The notes under the pieces: generated by a model | Seen by the model: only the letters and a program-made list of their open reading frames with translations | What the model was told of the DNA's origin: nothing | Database searches by the model: none | Source of the DNA: Dolomitihabitans soli | GTDB taxonomy: Bacteria; Actinomycetota; Actinomycetes; Streptosporangiales; Streptosporangiaceae | Length of the DNA stretch: 64,000 nt | Assembly: GCF_022213955.1 (NCBI RefSeq) | Contig: NZ_JAKNTW010000017.1 | Coordinates: forward strand, 62,001-126,000 | Reading direction: 5' to 3' | Made by a program: the position numbers and the translations under genes | Part shown: in pieces, positions 21,031 through 30,011 of the stretch | How positions within the stretch are numbered: position 1 is the stretch's first letter | Layout: each line of letters starts with the position of its first letter

Positions 21031-21321
21031 TACCCCGGTGAATCGTCGTGCCCGGGCTACGGGCTCCACGGGCGCGGGGTTGACCAGGGAAGACGGTCAA
21101 CGGTTCGTTGTCGCGGCGGCCGGCCATCCACGCCACAGCACCATGGGCCCGCACACCGTCACCATCGGCGGCGAGTGGCGCCGGGGTGGCCTGCCGTACG
21201 TCTGGGCGCAGTTCGGCCGCGCTGCGTAGCGGCGGCGGTGGGGGTCGGCGCCCTTGACATCAACCTTGGTTGAGGTTGGAGGCTGGCGGGGTACAGGCGA
21301 TCGACCAGAGGAAGGGTTCAC
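21031..21321. other. Intergenic stretch upstream of the MDR oxidoreductase
   Basis: No gene is supported in these 291 bases. The only clear structure is the promoter-like dyad at 21254-21284, annotated separately. Confidence 0.4.
21254..21284 (+). promoter_or_regulatory. MerR-type promoter: dyad between -35 and weak -10
   Basis: TTGACA (21254-21259) is followed by the near-palindrome tcaaccttggttga (21260-21273) and, after a 19-bp spacer, GAGGCT (21279-21284), which matches only the A and T of a -10 box. A long spacer filled by a dyad is the arrangement MerR/SoxR-family activators use. It lies 38 bases before the oxidoreductase start. Confidence 0.6.
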
Positions 21322-22299
21322 ATGCGCGCGATCCAGGTGCGGGAGTTCGGCGGTCCCGAGGTGCTGGTGCCGGCGGAGGTGCCCGCGCCGGTGGCGGGTC
21401 CGGGTGAGGTCGTGGTGCGGTTGGCCGTCGCGGACGTCATCTACCTCCATACGCTGTTGCGCGGCGGCTGGGGAGGCGACTTCTTCCCCCTGAAGCCTCC
21501 GTACGTGCCAGGAGGCGGCGGTGCCGGACGGGTGAGCGCCACGGGCGAGGGTGTGGATCCGGGGTTGGTGGGGCGGCGGGTCGTGGCGAGGGCGTCCACC
21601 GGTTACGCCGAGCAGATCGTCGCCGCCGTGGGGGACGTGGTCGAGATTCCGGACGGTCTGGGTTTCGCCGAGGCGGCGTCCATGCTGCATGACGGTGCCA
21701 CCGCGTTGAGCCTGGCGCGCAGCGCGCGAATCGGGAAGGGCGAGTGGGTGCTGGTGACGGCCGCCGCCGGCGGGGCGGGTTCGTTGCTCGTTCAACTGGC
21801 ACGCGACGCCGGGGCCCGGGTGGTCGCGGCGGCTCGTGGGGAACGCAAGCTGAGCCTGGCCCGCGAGCTGGGCGCCGAGGTCACCGTCGACTACTCGCAG
21901 GAGGGGTGGCAGCACCGGGTGCGCGAGGCGACCGGGGGCAGGGGAGCCGACCTGGTCTTCGACGGCGCGGGCGGCGCGCTCAGCCAGGCCGCCTTCGAAG
22001 CGACGGCCGAGGGGGGCCGGTTCGTCACGTACGGCACCGCCGACGGAGGGTTCGCCGAGATCGATCCGCAGGCGGCCGAGCGGCGGCGGGTAGAGGTGCG
22101 CAACGCGCTGGCGGCCGGGCCGCCCGAACAGGCGGACGTCCGCGAACTGCTCACCGAGGCGCTCACGCTGACGGCTCAGGGACGGATCCGGCCCGCCATC
22201 GGCGCGACCTACCCCTTGGAGCTGGCCAGGGACGCCCACGTCTCGCTCGCCGAGCGCACGACGGTCGGCAAGTCGCTGCTGCTCATCTCGGAGGAGTGA
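21322..22299 (+). CDS. Zinc-independent MDR oxidoreductase (quinone reductase-like)
   Basis: A 325-residue NADPH-dependent medium-chain reductase. It has the GroES-like N-terminal half (GPGEVVVRLAVADV) and a cofactor-binding domain with VTAAAGGAGSLLVQLA (about 150-165), the AxxGGxG form typical of quinone oxidoreductases. The Cys/His zinc ligands of alcohol dehydrogenases are absent. The start ATG has GGAAGG about 6 bases upstream. The MerR-like dyad promoter directly in front suggests induction by an electrophile, quinone or redox drug. Substrate unknown. Confidence 0.85.
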   Translation: MRAIQVREFGGPEVLVPAEVPAPVAGPGEVVVRLAVADVIYLHTLLRGGWGGDFFPLKPPYVPGGGGAGRVSATGEGVDPGLVGRRVVARASTGYAEQIVAAVGDVVEIPDGLGFAEAASMLHDGATALSLARSARIGKGEWVLVTAAAGGAGSLLVQLARDAGARVVAAARGERKLSLARELGAEVTVDYSQEGWQHRVREATGGRGADLVFDGAGGALSQAAFEATAEGGRFVTYGTADGGFAEIDPQAAERRRVEVRNALAAGPPEQADVRELLTEALTLTAQGRIRPAIGATYPLELARDAHVSLAERTTVGKSLLLISEE

Positions 22300-22402
22300 C
22301 GCGGGCGGGTTCACGGCATGCCCAACGGGCTGGATCTCTCACCCGCGCGAACGGGACGGGCTGGTAGCCCGCAAGCGGTTCTAACCACCATCATCTCGAC
22401 AT

Positions 22403-23779
22403 ATGTGGAACATTGAGCAGTTCAACCAGGCCGCAGCCGCCACGGTCGAGCACCTCGCCGCCTACGTTGACGAGAGCCAGCGCGGTGTGCCCCCCGTGCT
22501 GCGCAACAGGCCGCCGAAGGAACTGGCCGTACGGCTGGACCTGGCGCGATGGATCCGCGACGGCGGGATGACGCAGGACACCTACCGGGAGTTCCTCGCG
22601 ACCTACCTGGACGAGGGCACCCGGCTGCACCACCCCGCCTACCTGGCCCACCAGACGGCCGCGCCGGACTTTCCCGCCGCGCTCGCCGACTTCGTGCACG
22701 GCGCCACCAACAACCCGATGGCGATCTACGAGATGGGCGCCTCGGCGGCCACCGTGGAGTTCGAGGTGCTGCGGTGGATGCTGGAGAAGGCCGGGTTCGG
22801 GCTGGGGGGAGGCGGGGTGCTCACCCACGGTGGCTCGCTGGCCAACTTGACCGCCATGCTCGCCGCGCGGGCGGCGATCGCGCCCGACGCGTGGACCGAG
22901 GGCGTGCCCGCCGACCTCGCGCTGCTCGCCCCGCCGTCGGCGCACTACTCGGTGACCAGGGCCGCCGCCATCCTCGGCCTCGGCGAACGCGCGATCTTCC
23001 CGCTGCCCGCCGACTCCCTCGGCCGGATCGACGTCACCCGGCTCCCGGACGCCCTCGCCGCCGTACGGCAGGCGGGACGCCGCCCGATGGCCCTGGTCGC
23101 CTCGGCCTGCTCGACGGGCACCGGCCTGTACGACGACCTGCGGGCGGTCGGGGAGTTCTGCGCCGAGCACGGCATCTGGTACCACGTCGACGGTGCGCAC
23201 GGGGCGTCGGCGCTGCTCAGCGAGGACCACCGGCACCTGCTCGACGGTCTGGACCTGGCGGACTCGATGATCTGGGACGCCCACAAGATGCTCCGCACCT
23301 CCAGCCTGGCCGCCGCCGTACTGGTCAGGCGGGAGGCCGATCTCGACCACGCCTTCCAGCAGGACGCCAGCTACATCTTCTACGGCGACCAGGGATTCGA
23401 CCTGATCGGCCGGACGGTCGAGTGCAGCAAGGCCGAACTCGGCCTCAAGATCTTCATGAACCTCGCCTGGCGCGGCGAACGCGGCCTCGGCGACCACGTC
23501 GCCGCGCGGTACGCCACGGCCCACCGCTTCTGGGAACTGGCCGCCCAGCGCCCCGGCTTCACCTGCCCGTACGAGCCGGAGAGCAACATCGTCTGCTTCA
23601 CGTACGGCACCGGCGACCAGGCGGAGATCCGGCAACGCCTCCTCGCCGACGGCACCTTCCATCTGACCTCCACCGAGGTCGACGGCACCCGTCACCTACG
23701 CGTCACCGTGATGGCCCCGGCCACCGACGACAAGACCCTGGAGAACCTGCTCGACACCGTGGCGGAGGTCGCCGGCTGA
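22403..23779 (+). CDS. PLP-dependent group II amino-acid decarboxylase
   Basis: A 458-residue fold-type I enzyme of the pyridoxal-dependent decarboxylase family (aromatic amino acid, glutamate, aspartate or 2,4-diaminobutyrate decarboxylases). Motifs: THGGSLANLTA (PLP phosphate region, about 140), HVDGAHGAS (Asp that binds the pyridine nitrogen) and DAHKML, with the Schiff-base Lys about residue 294. The ribosome site is weak. The substrate cannot be read from sequence, and no siderophore or pantothenate genes adjoin it. Confidence 0.85.
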   Translation: MWNIEQFNQAAAATVEHLAAYVDESQRGVPPVLRNRPPKELAVRLDLARWIRDGGMTQDTYREFLATYLDEGTRLHHPAYLAHQTAAPDFPAALADFVHGATNNPMAIYEMGASAATVEFEVLRWMLEKAGFGLGGGGVLTHGGSLANLTAMLAARAAIAPDAWTEGVPADLALLAPPSAHYSVTRAAAILGLGERAIFPLPADSLGRIDVTRLPDALAAVRQAGRRPMALVASACSTGTGLYDDLRAVGEFCAEHGIWYHVDGAHGASALLSEDHRHLLDGLDLADSMIWDAHKMLRTSSLAAAVLVRREADLDHAFQQDASYIFYGDQGFDLIGRTVECSKAELGLKIFMNLAWRGERGLGDHVAARYATAHRFWELAAQRPGFTCPYEPESNIVCFTYGTGDQAEIRQRLLADGTFHLTSTEVDGTRHLRVTVMAPATDDKTLENLLDTVAEVAG

Positions 23780-23915
23780 GACGTCCCCGGCGATCGACGC
23801 CTGCGCCGGACCCGCACACGGCGGACGGTGTCGAACCGCTCTGCGCCCGGCCATGCGGACTGGTTCGGACTAAGTGGCATACGCGGTCGAGTCGGTTCTT
23901 AATGGGGCGGGACAG

Positions 23916-25370
23916 TCAGTGGCCGTGGCCGTGGCCGACGAAGGCTCCGGCTGGTTTGCCCGGTGGGACCAGGGCGAGCGCGATCACGGCCGCGACTCCC
24001 GCGACCACGGCGCACGCGGTCAGGGCGGTGGTGAAACCGCCGATGCCGGTCGCGGCGGGTGCGAGGCTGGCCGCCGCCATGGTGGAGACGACGGCGACGC
24101 CGATGGATCCGCCCAGCTCGTGGAAGGTGTTGATGACGCCGGAGGCCACGCCGGTCTCACCGGGCGGGATGTTGGCCATGGTCGTGGTGGTGGCGGCGAC
24201 GAAGGCGGGGCCGATGCCGAAGGCGGCCAGCACGAAGCCCGGCAGCAGGGTGGTGTAGGCGTTCGCGTCCGGAGTGACGCGGGTCATCAGGGCCGCGCCC
24301 ACGGCGGTCAGCGCGAACGCCGCGACGGCCACCGGCCGGCCGCCGATCTTCCCGATGAGGTGGCCGCCGAGCTGGGCGCCGAGGGTGATCGCGATCGCGA
24401 CGGGCAGGAACGTCAGGCCGGTCCGCAGCGCGCTGAAGCCGAGGACGTCCTGGAGGTACAGGGAGCTGAGGAAGAACAGGCCGAGCATCAGCCCGGTGGC
24501 GACGAGCATGACGAAGGTCCCGGAGATCACCGGGCGGCGCACGAGCGTGTCGGCACGGATCAGCGGTGCCCGGACACGGCGCTCGACCAGCACGAACGCG
24601 GCGTAGAGGGCGGCGGCGACCACGAGGGGGAGGACGGTCGTCGCCGCGCCCCAGCCCGCGTCGCCCGCGTTGACCAGGCCGTAGATGAGAAGGGCGGTCG
24701 CGCCGGTGAGGACGAACGCGCCGGGGAGGTCCACCGGCTGCCGTACGGCGCGCGGGCCGTCGGCGCGTACGACGGCCGGGATGGCGAGCAGGACCAGCAG
24801 GCCGATGGGCACGTTGACGAAGAACACCCATCTCCAGCCGGGACCTGCGGTGAGGACGCCGCCGAGGAGCACGCCGAGCGCGGCTCCGGTGCCGCCGATC
24901 GCCGCCCAGACGCCGAGTGCCCGGTTGCGCCGCTCGCCGTGGAAGGAGCCGGTGATGATCGCCAGCGCGGCGGGGGAGAGCAACGCCGCGCCGACGCCCT
25001 GCGCGGCCCGGCCCGCGATGAGCATGGCGCTGTCGCCCGCCAGGCCGCACAGCAGCGAGGCGAGGGTGAACAGGGCGAGCCCGGCCAGCAGGGTACGGCG
25101 GGCGCCGAGCAGGTCGGCGAGTCTGCCGCCGAGGACCATCAGGCCGCCGAAGCACAGGGTGTAGGTCGTCACCAGCCAGGTGAGGGCCTGCCGGTCGAGG
25201 GAGAGGGAGGTGCCGATGGTGGGCAGCGCGACCTGGACGACGGTGATGTCGACGATCAGCATGAACTGCGCCAGGCAGAGCAGGGTCAACGTGGTCCAGC
25301 GGCCACGATCGGGTGGCGCGGCCTCGTGCGTCTGCGAGGTCACTGGGTGGGGGTGGTGCCCGTGGCTCAT
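23916..25370 (-). CDS. MFS multidrug exporter of the DHA2 (EmrB/QacA) family
   Basis: A 484-residue proton-coupled exporter with about 14 predicted membrane helices. Motif A (GGRLADLLGARRTLL, about 80-95) and motif C-like GAALGVLLGGVLTAGPGWRWVFFVNVP place it in DHA2. The start ATG has AAGGA 8 bases upstream. Both ends are His-rich (GHHPHP near residue 4-9 and GHGHGH at the C-terminus), which is unusual and could bind metal. The neighbouring TetR gene on the same strand is the likely regulator. Confidence 0.9.
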   Translation of the reverse strand: MSHGHHPHPVTSQTHEAAPPDRGRWTTLTLLCLAQFMLIVDITVVQVALPTIGTSLSLDRQALTWLVTTYTLCFGGLMVLGGRLADLLGARRTLLAGLALFTLASLLCGLAGDSAMLIAGRAAQGVGAALLSPAALAIITGSFHGERRNRALGVWAAIGGTGAALGVLLGGVLTAGPGWRWVFFVNVPIGLLVLLAIPAVVRADGPRAVRQPVDLPGAFVLTGATALLIYGLVNAGDAGWGAATTVLPLVVAAALYAAFVLVERRVRAPLIRADTLVRRPVISGTFVMLVATGLMLGLFFLSSLYLQDVLGFSALRTGLTFLPVAIAITLGAQLGGHLIGKIGGRPVAVAAFALTAVGAALMTRVTPDANAYTTLLPGFVLAAFGIGPAFVAATTTTMANIPPGETGVASGVINTFHELGGSIGVAVVSTMAAASLAPAATGIGGFTTALTACAVVAGVAAVIALALVPPGKPAGAFVGHGHGH

Positions 25371-25378
25371 GGCGATTC

Positions 25379-25412
25379 CTTAACTCGTACATCGCTGTTC
25401 GAGATAAGTTAA
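25379..25412 (-). promoter_or_regulatory. Promoter/operator candidate of the MFS exporter
   Basis: ttaact (25380-25385) and agttaa (25407-25412) form an inverted repeat in an AT-rich patch immediately upstream of the MFS start. This is a plausible site for the adjacent TetR repressor. Confidence 0.45.
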
Positions 25413-25485
25413 CCATACCCCGGTACGGCATATATCGAGGCTGGAGTGGGTGACGCCGGCGCGGACGCTGTGGCCCGTCGCTGTG

Positions 25486-26073
25486 TTATGAAGTGGCGGA
25501 GAGCAGGGAGGTCAAGGTCCGGACCAGCACTCGCTCGGCGTCATCGTGCGCGAGGCGTCCGGCCTCGACCTCCAGGGCGGCGCTGTGCAGGATGCTGAAG
25601 AAGGTCGCGGTCAGCCACGACAGGGGCAGGTCCGTGCGGAACTCGCCGTCGCGCCGGCCCTGGGTGATGAGGCGCTCGACCCGCACCATGGGCAGGTCGT
25701 GGTGGCGGCGGATCCGCTCGGTGGGCAGGACGCGGTCGGCGGCGACGAACAGGCGGCGATGCCGGTCGAGGATCCGCCACGACGTCCGGACCAACTCGGC
25801 CAAGGCCGTGGAGGCCGGGAGCCGGTCGAGGGCCTCGTCCGCCAAGGCGGTCTCGGCCAGCGCGATCGTGTGGTCGAGCACCGCCTCCACCAACGCCTCC
25901 CTGGAGGGGAAGTGCCCGTAGAGGGTCACCCTGCCGACCCCGGCCGCCTTGGCGATCTCGGCGACGCTCGCGGTGGGATCGGTGCTCAGCAGGCGCATCC
26001 CGGCGTCGAGGATGGCGCCGACGTTACGTTCGGCGTCCGCGCGGCGCGGTGCGGACGGCGAGGCGGCATTCAT
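25486..26073 (-). CDS. TetR-family transcriptional regulator
   Basis: A 195-residue repressor with the N-terminal TetR HTH (TASVAEIAKAAGVGRVTLYGHF, about 32-53) and an all-helical ligand domain. The start is ATG at 26071-26073 with GGAG about 8 bases upstream; the open frame to 26226 has no support. It lies 115 bases upstream of the MFS exporter on the same strand, the classic arrangement for drug-responsive control of an efflux pump. Confidence 0.88.
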   Translation of the reverse strand: MNAASPSAPRRADAERNVGAILDAGMRLLSTDPTASVAEIAKAAGVGRVTLYGHFPSREALVEAVLDHTIALAETALADEALDRLPASTALAELVRTSWRILDRHRRLFVAADRVLPTERIRRHHDLPMVRVERLITQGRRDGEFRTDLPLSWLTATFFSILHSAALEVEAGRLAHDDAERVLVRTLTSLLSATS

Positions 26074-26245
26074 GATCACGATCTCCGGCGGGTGGCGGCG
26101 GACTCCAGGTGGGCAGCGGGTTCGCGGCCTGCCAGAGAAATGGGACGAATCGGGGGAGTCTCGCAGAGATGACCATTGACGAGAACACCAAGAGGCATCG
26201 ACGTTACGCACGGCTCCTCGGTCCACCCCGAAATCAGCCGAGAGA

Positions 26246-26974
26246 TCATTGCTGTCGCCCGGCGTTCCGGGCGGCCAGGTGCTGCTGCCACTGCTCCATG
26301 GCCTGCCTGTGGGCCTCGCTCACGAGGAGCAGGAGTTCGGCGGAGGATGCGAAGCGGGCGCCCGCCGGGGTCGCGACCCCGAGGATCTCGCTTCCGCGCT
26401 GCGATGCGGCCACCAGGGCGTCGTTCATCTGCACCGACGCAAGGATGGACCGGAGCCAGATCTCATCGTCCATGACATAGCGTTCGCGGCGCCCGCCGGG
26501 AGCTCGTTCCCGCTTGAGCATTCCCTGTTGTTCGAGGAAGGTGACGGCGTGCGAGACCGACGCCGGGCTGACGCGAAGCCGCTGGACCAGGTCGGCGGCG
26601 GTGAGAGTGCCGGAGTCGGTGATGTACAGGCAGGCCAGCACCCTGGCCGCCATCCGGGGCAGCCCCTGCTGAACGAGGAGATCGGTGAAGGACTGCGTGA
26701 AGTCCTGGACCGCTTGGGGATCGCGCCCATGGCCGCTGTCGGGGGTCGGTGGCGCGGGAGGCTGTGCCTGCTTGTGCCGGCGCGCACGATGCCGTGTGGC
26801 CTCGTGTGCCTGGTCCGCCCCGTAGCCGTCGGGTCCGCCGTTCCGGGTGACCTCGCGCATGATGGTCGAGGCGGGCCGCCCCAGACGCCGGCCGATCTCT
26901 GCGTATCCGAGCCCCTCGGCCAGCCACGCGGCGATGTGCTGTCGATCCTGGCCGGTCAGTCTGCCTCCGGGCAT
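26246..26974 (-). CDS. HTH_38-MarR/GbsR fusion transcriptional regulator
   Basis: A 242-residue protein with two DNA-binding parts. Residues about 5-45 (LTGQDRQHIAAWLAEGLGYAEIG / RRLGRPASTIMREV) form the HTH_38 helix-turn-helix also found at the N-terminus of IS30 transposases. Residues about 90-200 form a GbsR/MarR-like winged helix (ITDSGTLTAADLVQRLRVSP / ASVSHAVTFLEQQGML). No DDE catalytic core is present, so it is a regulator rather than a transposase. The start is ATG 26972-26974 with CAGGAG 9-10 bases upstream, overlapping the 3' end of a small Cys-rich frame. Confidence 0.8.
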   Translation of the reverse strand: MPGGRLTGQDRQHIAAWLAEGLGYAEIGRRLGRPASTIMREVTRNGGPDGYGADQAHEATRHRARRHKQAQPPAPPTPDSGHGRDPQAVQDFTQSFTDLLVQQGLPRMAARVLACLYITDSGTLTAADLVQRLRVSPASVSHAVTFLEQQGMLKRERAPGGRRERYVMDDEIWLRSILASVQMNDALVAASQRGSEILGVATPAGARFASSAELLLLVSEAHRQAMEQWQQHLAARNAGRQQ

Positions 26975-27126
26975 CGGTGCTCGGCTCCTGTCTGTCGACA
27001 TGCGCGAAGCTCGGCGCCCGCACACTCCGCTGCACAGTATGCATTCACCCGCAGCCCATTGCAATTCTCATCCTGATCTCCTATTGCATTCATCATAACA
27101 ATAATTGCAATATCCGCCATCATGTC
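26956..27126 (-). CDS. Small Cys-rich protein candidate upstream of HTH_38-MarR regulator
   Basis: An open frame of about 55 residues beginning MMADIAIIVMMNAIGDQDE, preceded by the ribosome-site sequence ACAGGAGAC directly before the ATG. It contains five Cys in its last 35 residues and an apolar start. Codons in the first half are AT-ending, unlike nearly every other gene here. Its stop lies 17 bases inside the regulator gene, so the two could be translationally coupled. I do not recognise a family. It could be a leader peptide, a small regulator or a peptide precursor, or just an AT-rich leader with an accidental frame. Confidence 0.4.
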   Translation of the reverse strand, partial: DMMADIAIIVMMNAIGDQDENCNGLRVNAYCAAECAGAELRACRQTGAEHRCPEAD

Positions 27127-27190
27127 TCCTGTAAAACGAGAAATTGACTCTCTTTGCATGTTGACTCATCTATGAACGCAATGTCGTGTC
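27040..27190. promoter_or_regulatory. AT-rich divergent promoter island
   Basis: This stretch drops far below the window's base composition and contains repeated attgca/tgcaat words at about 27059, 27083 and 27103. It lies upstream of the small ORF and regulator (minus) and about 180 bases before the DUF885 gene (plus). It probably holds promoters and a regulator binding site. Confidence 0.5.
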
Positions 27191-27368
27191 GCAGATGTTC
27201 AGGGATTTCCGAACATCTCGGGTGCCGGTGGCGCTCGCCGTAGCCAGCGGAGTTCTGGGCCGAGCCGGTCGGGCGGGCGTGGCGGTCGTGTCCCTGGACC
27301 GCTCGGTGGCGTGGTCCGGTGCTCGGCACCCATGGCGGAGATCGGGAACCGACGGATACCGTTTCCGC

Positions 27369-28862
27369 ATGAGCGACATCGACGCCAGGCTTCGCGCGGT
27401 CTGCGACCTGGTCATGGCGGACGTCAGGGAGTCGGCGGGCAGGCACGAGTACGACGGGCAGGTGCAGGACCTGTCGCCGGAGGGGGTGCGCGCGGGACTA
27501 CGCGCCCTCGGCGCCGGACCCCTGCCGGACGACCCCTACGACGCGGCCCATCTCCAGGTCTTCGAGAAGTCCATGGCGGTCGGCTTCGGCGAGCTGGAAC
27601 TCCACCGCCGTAACGTCATCAGCCACCTGGGCAACCTCGACCTGGCCTGCTACGACCGCGACTACGCGCCGGAGCCCGAGCGCGCCGCCGCCAGGCGTGC
27701 CCATCTCGCCCGCTGGCCCGAAGCCGTGGACGGCTCCATCGCCTCGCTCGACCGGCTGAGCGCCCCCGTCGCGAAGGCCCTCCTCGGCGCGGTGCGCGGC
27801 CTGGCCGCCGGAATCGACGACGCCGACGCGCTCAAGGCCCACGCCCGGCTCGTCGCCCACGTCGAGCAGGCGGCGGCCGACGGCGACCCCGACGCCTCCC
27901 TCGGCGCCGACGGGCTGACCGCGCTGATCAGCGCCGGTGACGGCCTGCCGGTCGACCTGGGCGAGCTGGCCCGCCGCGCCGACGCCGAACGCGACCGCCT
28001 GATGGTCCGGCTCACCGAGGCCTGCAGGCGGTACGGCGAGCCGGACCGGCCCCCGCTCGACGTCGCGAGGGAGCTGGTCAGGCAGCATCCCGGCATCGAC
28101 GGCGTGATCGACGCCGCCCGCCACTGGACGACCAAGGCCATCGCCTTCACCAGGGAGCACGACCTGGTGCCCTATCACGACGGGGAGTGCCTGGTCGGTC
28201 TCGCGCCCGAGTCACGCCGCTGGGCGATGGCGATGATGAGCTGGGCCGCTCCCGGCGAGCCCGAGGGCCCGTCGTGGTATCACATCACCCCGCCCGACCC
28301 CTCCTGGCCCGAGCGCGACATCGAGGAGTGGCTGGAGGTCTTCAGCGACACCACGCTGCCCGGCATCACCGTGCACGAGGTGGCCCCCGGCCACTTCTCA
28401 CACAGCCGCGCGCTCAGGCACGCCCCGGCGGGCGTACGGCGGACGCTGCAGAGCTCGGCCTTCATCGAGGGCTGGGCGCACTACGCGGAGGAGCTCTGCG
28501 TGGAGGAGGGCTTCGAGGCGCACGATCCGCGCTTCGAGATCGGCGTCTGGCTGGAGGCGCTGGTCAGGGTCACCCGGCTGGCCTGCGCGATCGGCGTCCA
28601 CACCGGTGCGATGACGGTCGAGGACGGGGCTCGCCGGTTCACCGACGACACCCATCTGGTCGGCCCCGCCGCCCTCTCCGAAGCCTCCCGTGCCTCCTAC
28701 GACCCCACCTATGGCCGCTACACCTGGGGCAAGCTCGCCATCCTCGACCTCCGTGACCAGGCCAAGGCCGCGTGGGGCACCGGCTTCACCCTCCAGCGGT
28801 TCCACAAGTCGATGCTCGACCTCGGCTCCCCACCCCTCGGCCTCCTCCACCACGTCCTCTGA
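27369..28862 (+). CDS. DUF885-family protein (metallopeptidase-like)
   Basis: A 497-residue cytosolic protein of the DUF885 group, thought to be zinc-carboxypeptidase-like. The HEVAPGH motif (336-342) and the helix EGWAHYAEEL about 30 residues later match the HExxxGH...E arrangement of that family. The start is the ATG at 27369; the upstream open stretch to 27186 looks non-coding. Substrate unknown. No signal peptide, so probably intracellular. Confidence 0.85.
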   Translation: MSDIDARLRAVCDLVMADVRESAGRHEYDGQVQDLSPEGVRAGLRALGAGPLPDDPYDAAHLQVFEKSMAVGFGELELHRRNVISHLGNLDLACYDRDYAPEPERAAARRAHLARWPEAVDGSIASLDRLSAPVAKALLGAVRGLAAGIDDADALKAHARLVAHVEQAAADGDPDASLGADGLTALISAGDGLPVDLGELARRADAERDRLMVRLTEACRRYGEPDRPPLDVARELVRQHPGIDGVIDAARHWTTKAIAFTREHDLVPYHDGECLVGLAPESRRWAMAMMSWAAPGEPEGPSWYHITPPDPSWPERDIEEWLEVFSDTTLPGITVHEVAPGHFSHSRALRHAPAGVRRTLQSSAFIEGWAHYAEELCVEEGFEAHDPRFEIGVWLEALVRVTRLACAIGVHTGAMTVEDGARRFTDDTHLVGPAALSEASRASYDPTYGRYTWGKLAILDLRDQAKAAWGTGFTLQRFHKSMLDLGSPPLGLLHHVL

Positions 28863-28994
28863 CCTGTCGGCCCGGCGCGAAGCCGGGGATCGGGCCGGCC
28901 TGCTCGCCATCGAGGCAGCGGAAGCGCTCCTCGGTGGCGGCTCATCGAAGCTCCTTGAGCGTGGAGACCCCGGGCTTCAGGCGTGGGGAGGATG

Positions 28995-29993
28995 TCAAGA
29001 CTCCTCCATGTCCGGCACCGGTGAGATCGTCGCACCGGCCGCCAGCAGTCTCTCCGCCAGCGCGCGGCAGCGCCTCCCGAGCTCCGGAGGGTCGAGTACC
29101 TCGAAGTCGTGCCCCAGCAGGAGCACGTGCATGAGCACGAAGTCGAGGCTGGCGGCGCCGCTGCGCACCTCGCAACGCTCGCTCCCTCGCTCTCGTACGA
29201 CGGCCGCCGTCGCCGGAATCTGCGCGCGCACCGTGTCGGCCGGCGCGTGCACGAGGAAGCGCGCCTGGTGCGGGTAGACCCGACTCGCCACGCCCTCCTG
29301 CACGTACGTCGCCGCGTCGGGCGCCGCGCGCGGGCGGAAGCGCCAGGTCCGTGCCGACACCTCGGTCATCCGGTCGACGCGGAAGCTTCGCCAGCCGTCG
29401 CGATCGAGGTCGTAGGCGAGGAGGTACCAGCGCCGGTCGGAGGCGACCAGGCGGTAGGGCTCGACCCGCCGCCGTCGCACCTCGCTCCCGGACGGGTAGT
29501 CGAAGTCGGCCTCGACCTCGTCGCGGCAGGCTCTGGCCAGCGTCATGAGCCGCTCGGGGTCGACCCGCGTACGGCCTCCGCCGAAGGACTCCACCGAACC
29601 GGAGAGAGCGCGCACCTCGTGGCGCAGCCGTGTGGGCAGCACCTGGTCGAGTTTGGTCAGCGCCCGGAGCGCGGCGTCGTCGGCGCCGGCGACCGCGCCA
29701 CCCGCGCCGGCGAGCAGGGAGACCGCGGTGGCGATCGCCTCCTCGTCGTCGAGGAGCAGCGGCGGCAGATTCTGCCCCGGGCCGAGCCGATAGCCGCCGC
29801 CGACGCCCTGGCCGGCATGCACCGGATAGCCGAGCGTGCGCAGCCGCTCCACATCACGCCGTACCGTGCGCGGCGTGACCCCGAGCCGGTCGGCGAGTTC
29901 GGGGCCGGTCCAGACCTGGCGCTGCTGCAGCAGCCCGAGCAGGGTGAGCACCCGCTCCGTCGTCCCCCGATCGCCACCGCTTGCCCCGTCCAT
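28995..29993 (-). CDS. WYL-domain transcriptional regulator (YafY type)
   Basis: A 332-residue regulator with an N-terminal DeoR-like HTH (WTGPELADRLGVTPRTVRRD, about 29-48) and a WYL domain containing VEPYRLVASDRRWYLLAYD, the ligand-binding core, followed by a WCX C-terminal extension. Start ATG 29991-29993. It is divergent from a DinB-VOC pair, with a perfect 8-bp dyad between them. This regulator/DinB arrangement recurs in actinobacteria. The ligand is unknown. Confidence 0.9.
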   Translation of the reverse strand: MDGASGGDRGTTERVLTLLGLLQQRQVWTGPELADRLGVTPRTVRRDVERLRTLGYPVHAGQGVGGGYRLGPGQNLPPLLLDDEEAIATAVSLLAGAGGAVAGADDAALRALTKLDQVLPTRLRHEVRALSGSVESFGGGRTRVDPERLMTLARACRDEVEADFDYPSGSEVRRRRVEPYRLVASDRRWYLLAYDLDRDGWRSFRVDRMTEVSARTWRFRPRAAPDAATYVQEGVASRVYPHQARFLVHAPADTVRAQIPATAAVVRERGSERCEVRSGAASLDFVLMHVLLLGHDFEVLDPPELGRRCRALAERLLAAGATISPVPDMEES

Positions 29994-30011
29994 GTCGCTC
30001 ACCCTGCCAGA

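Noticed and set aside
26246-26974. IS30-like transposase fragment
   Set aside because: Only the HTH_38 domain is shared. No DDE core, inverted repeats or target duplication were seen, and a MarR-like domain follows.
27186-27368. N-terminal extension of the DUF885 protein
   Set aside because: The added residues are unlike the family and begin in the AT-rich promoter island; ATG 27369 gives the expected N-terminus.
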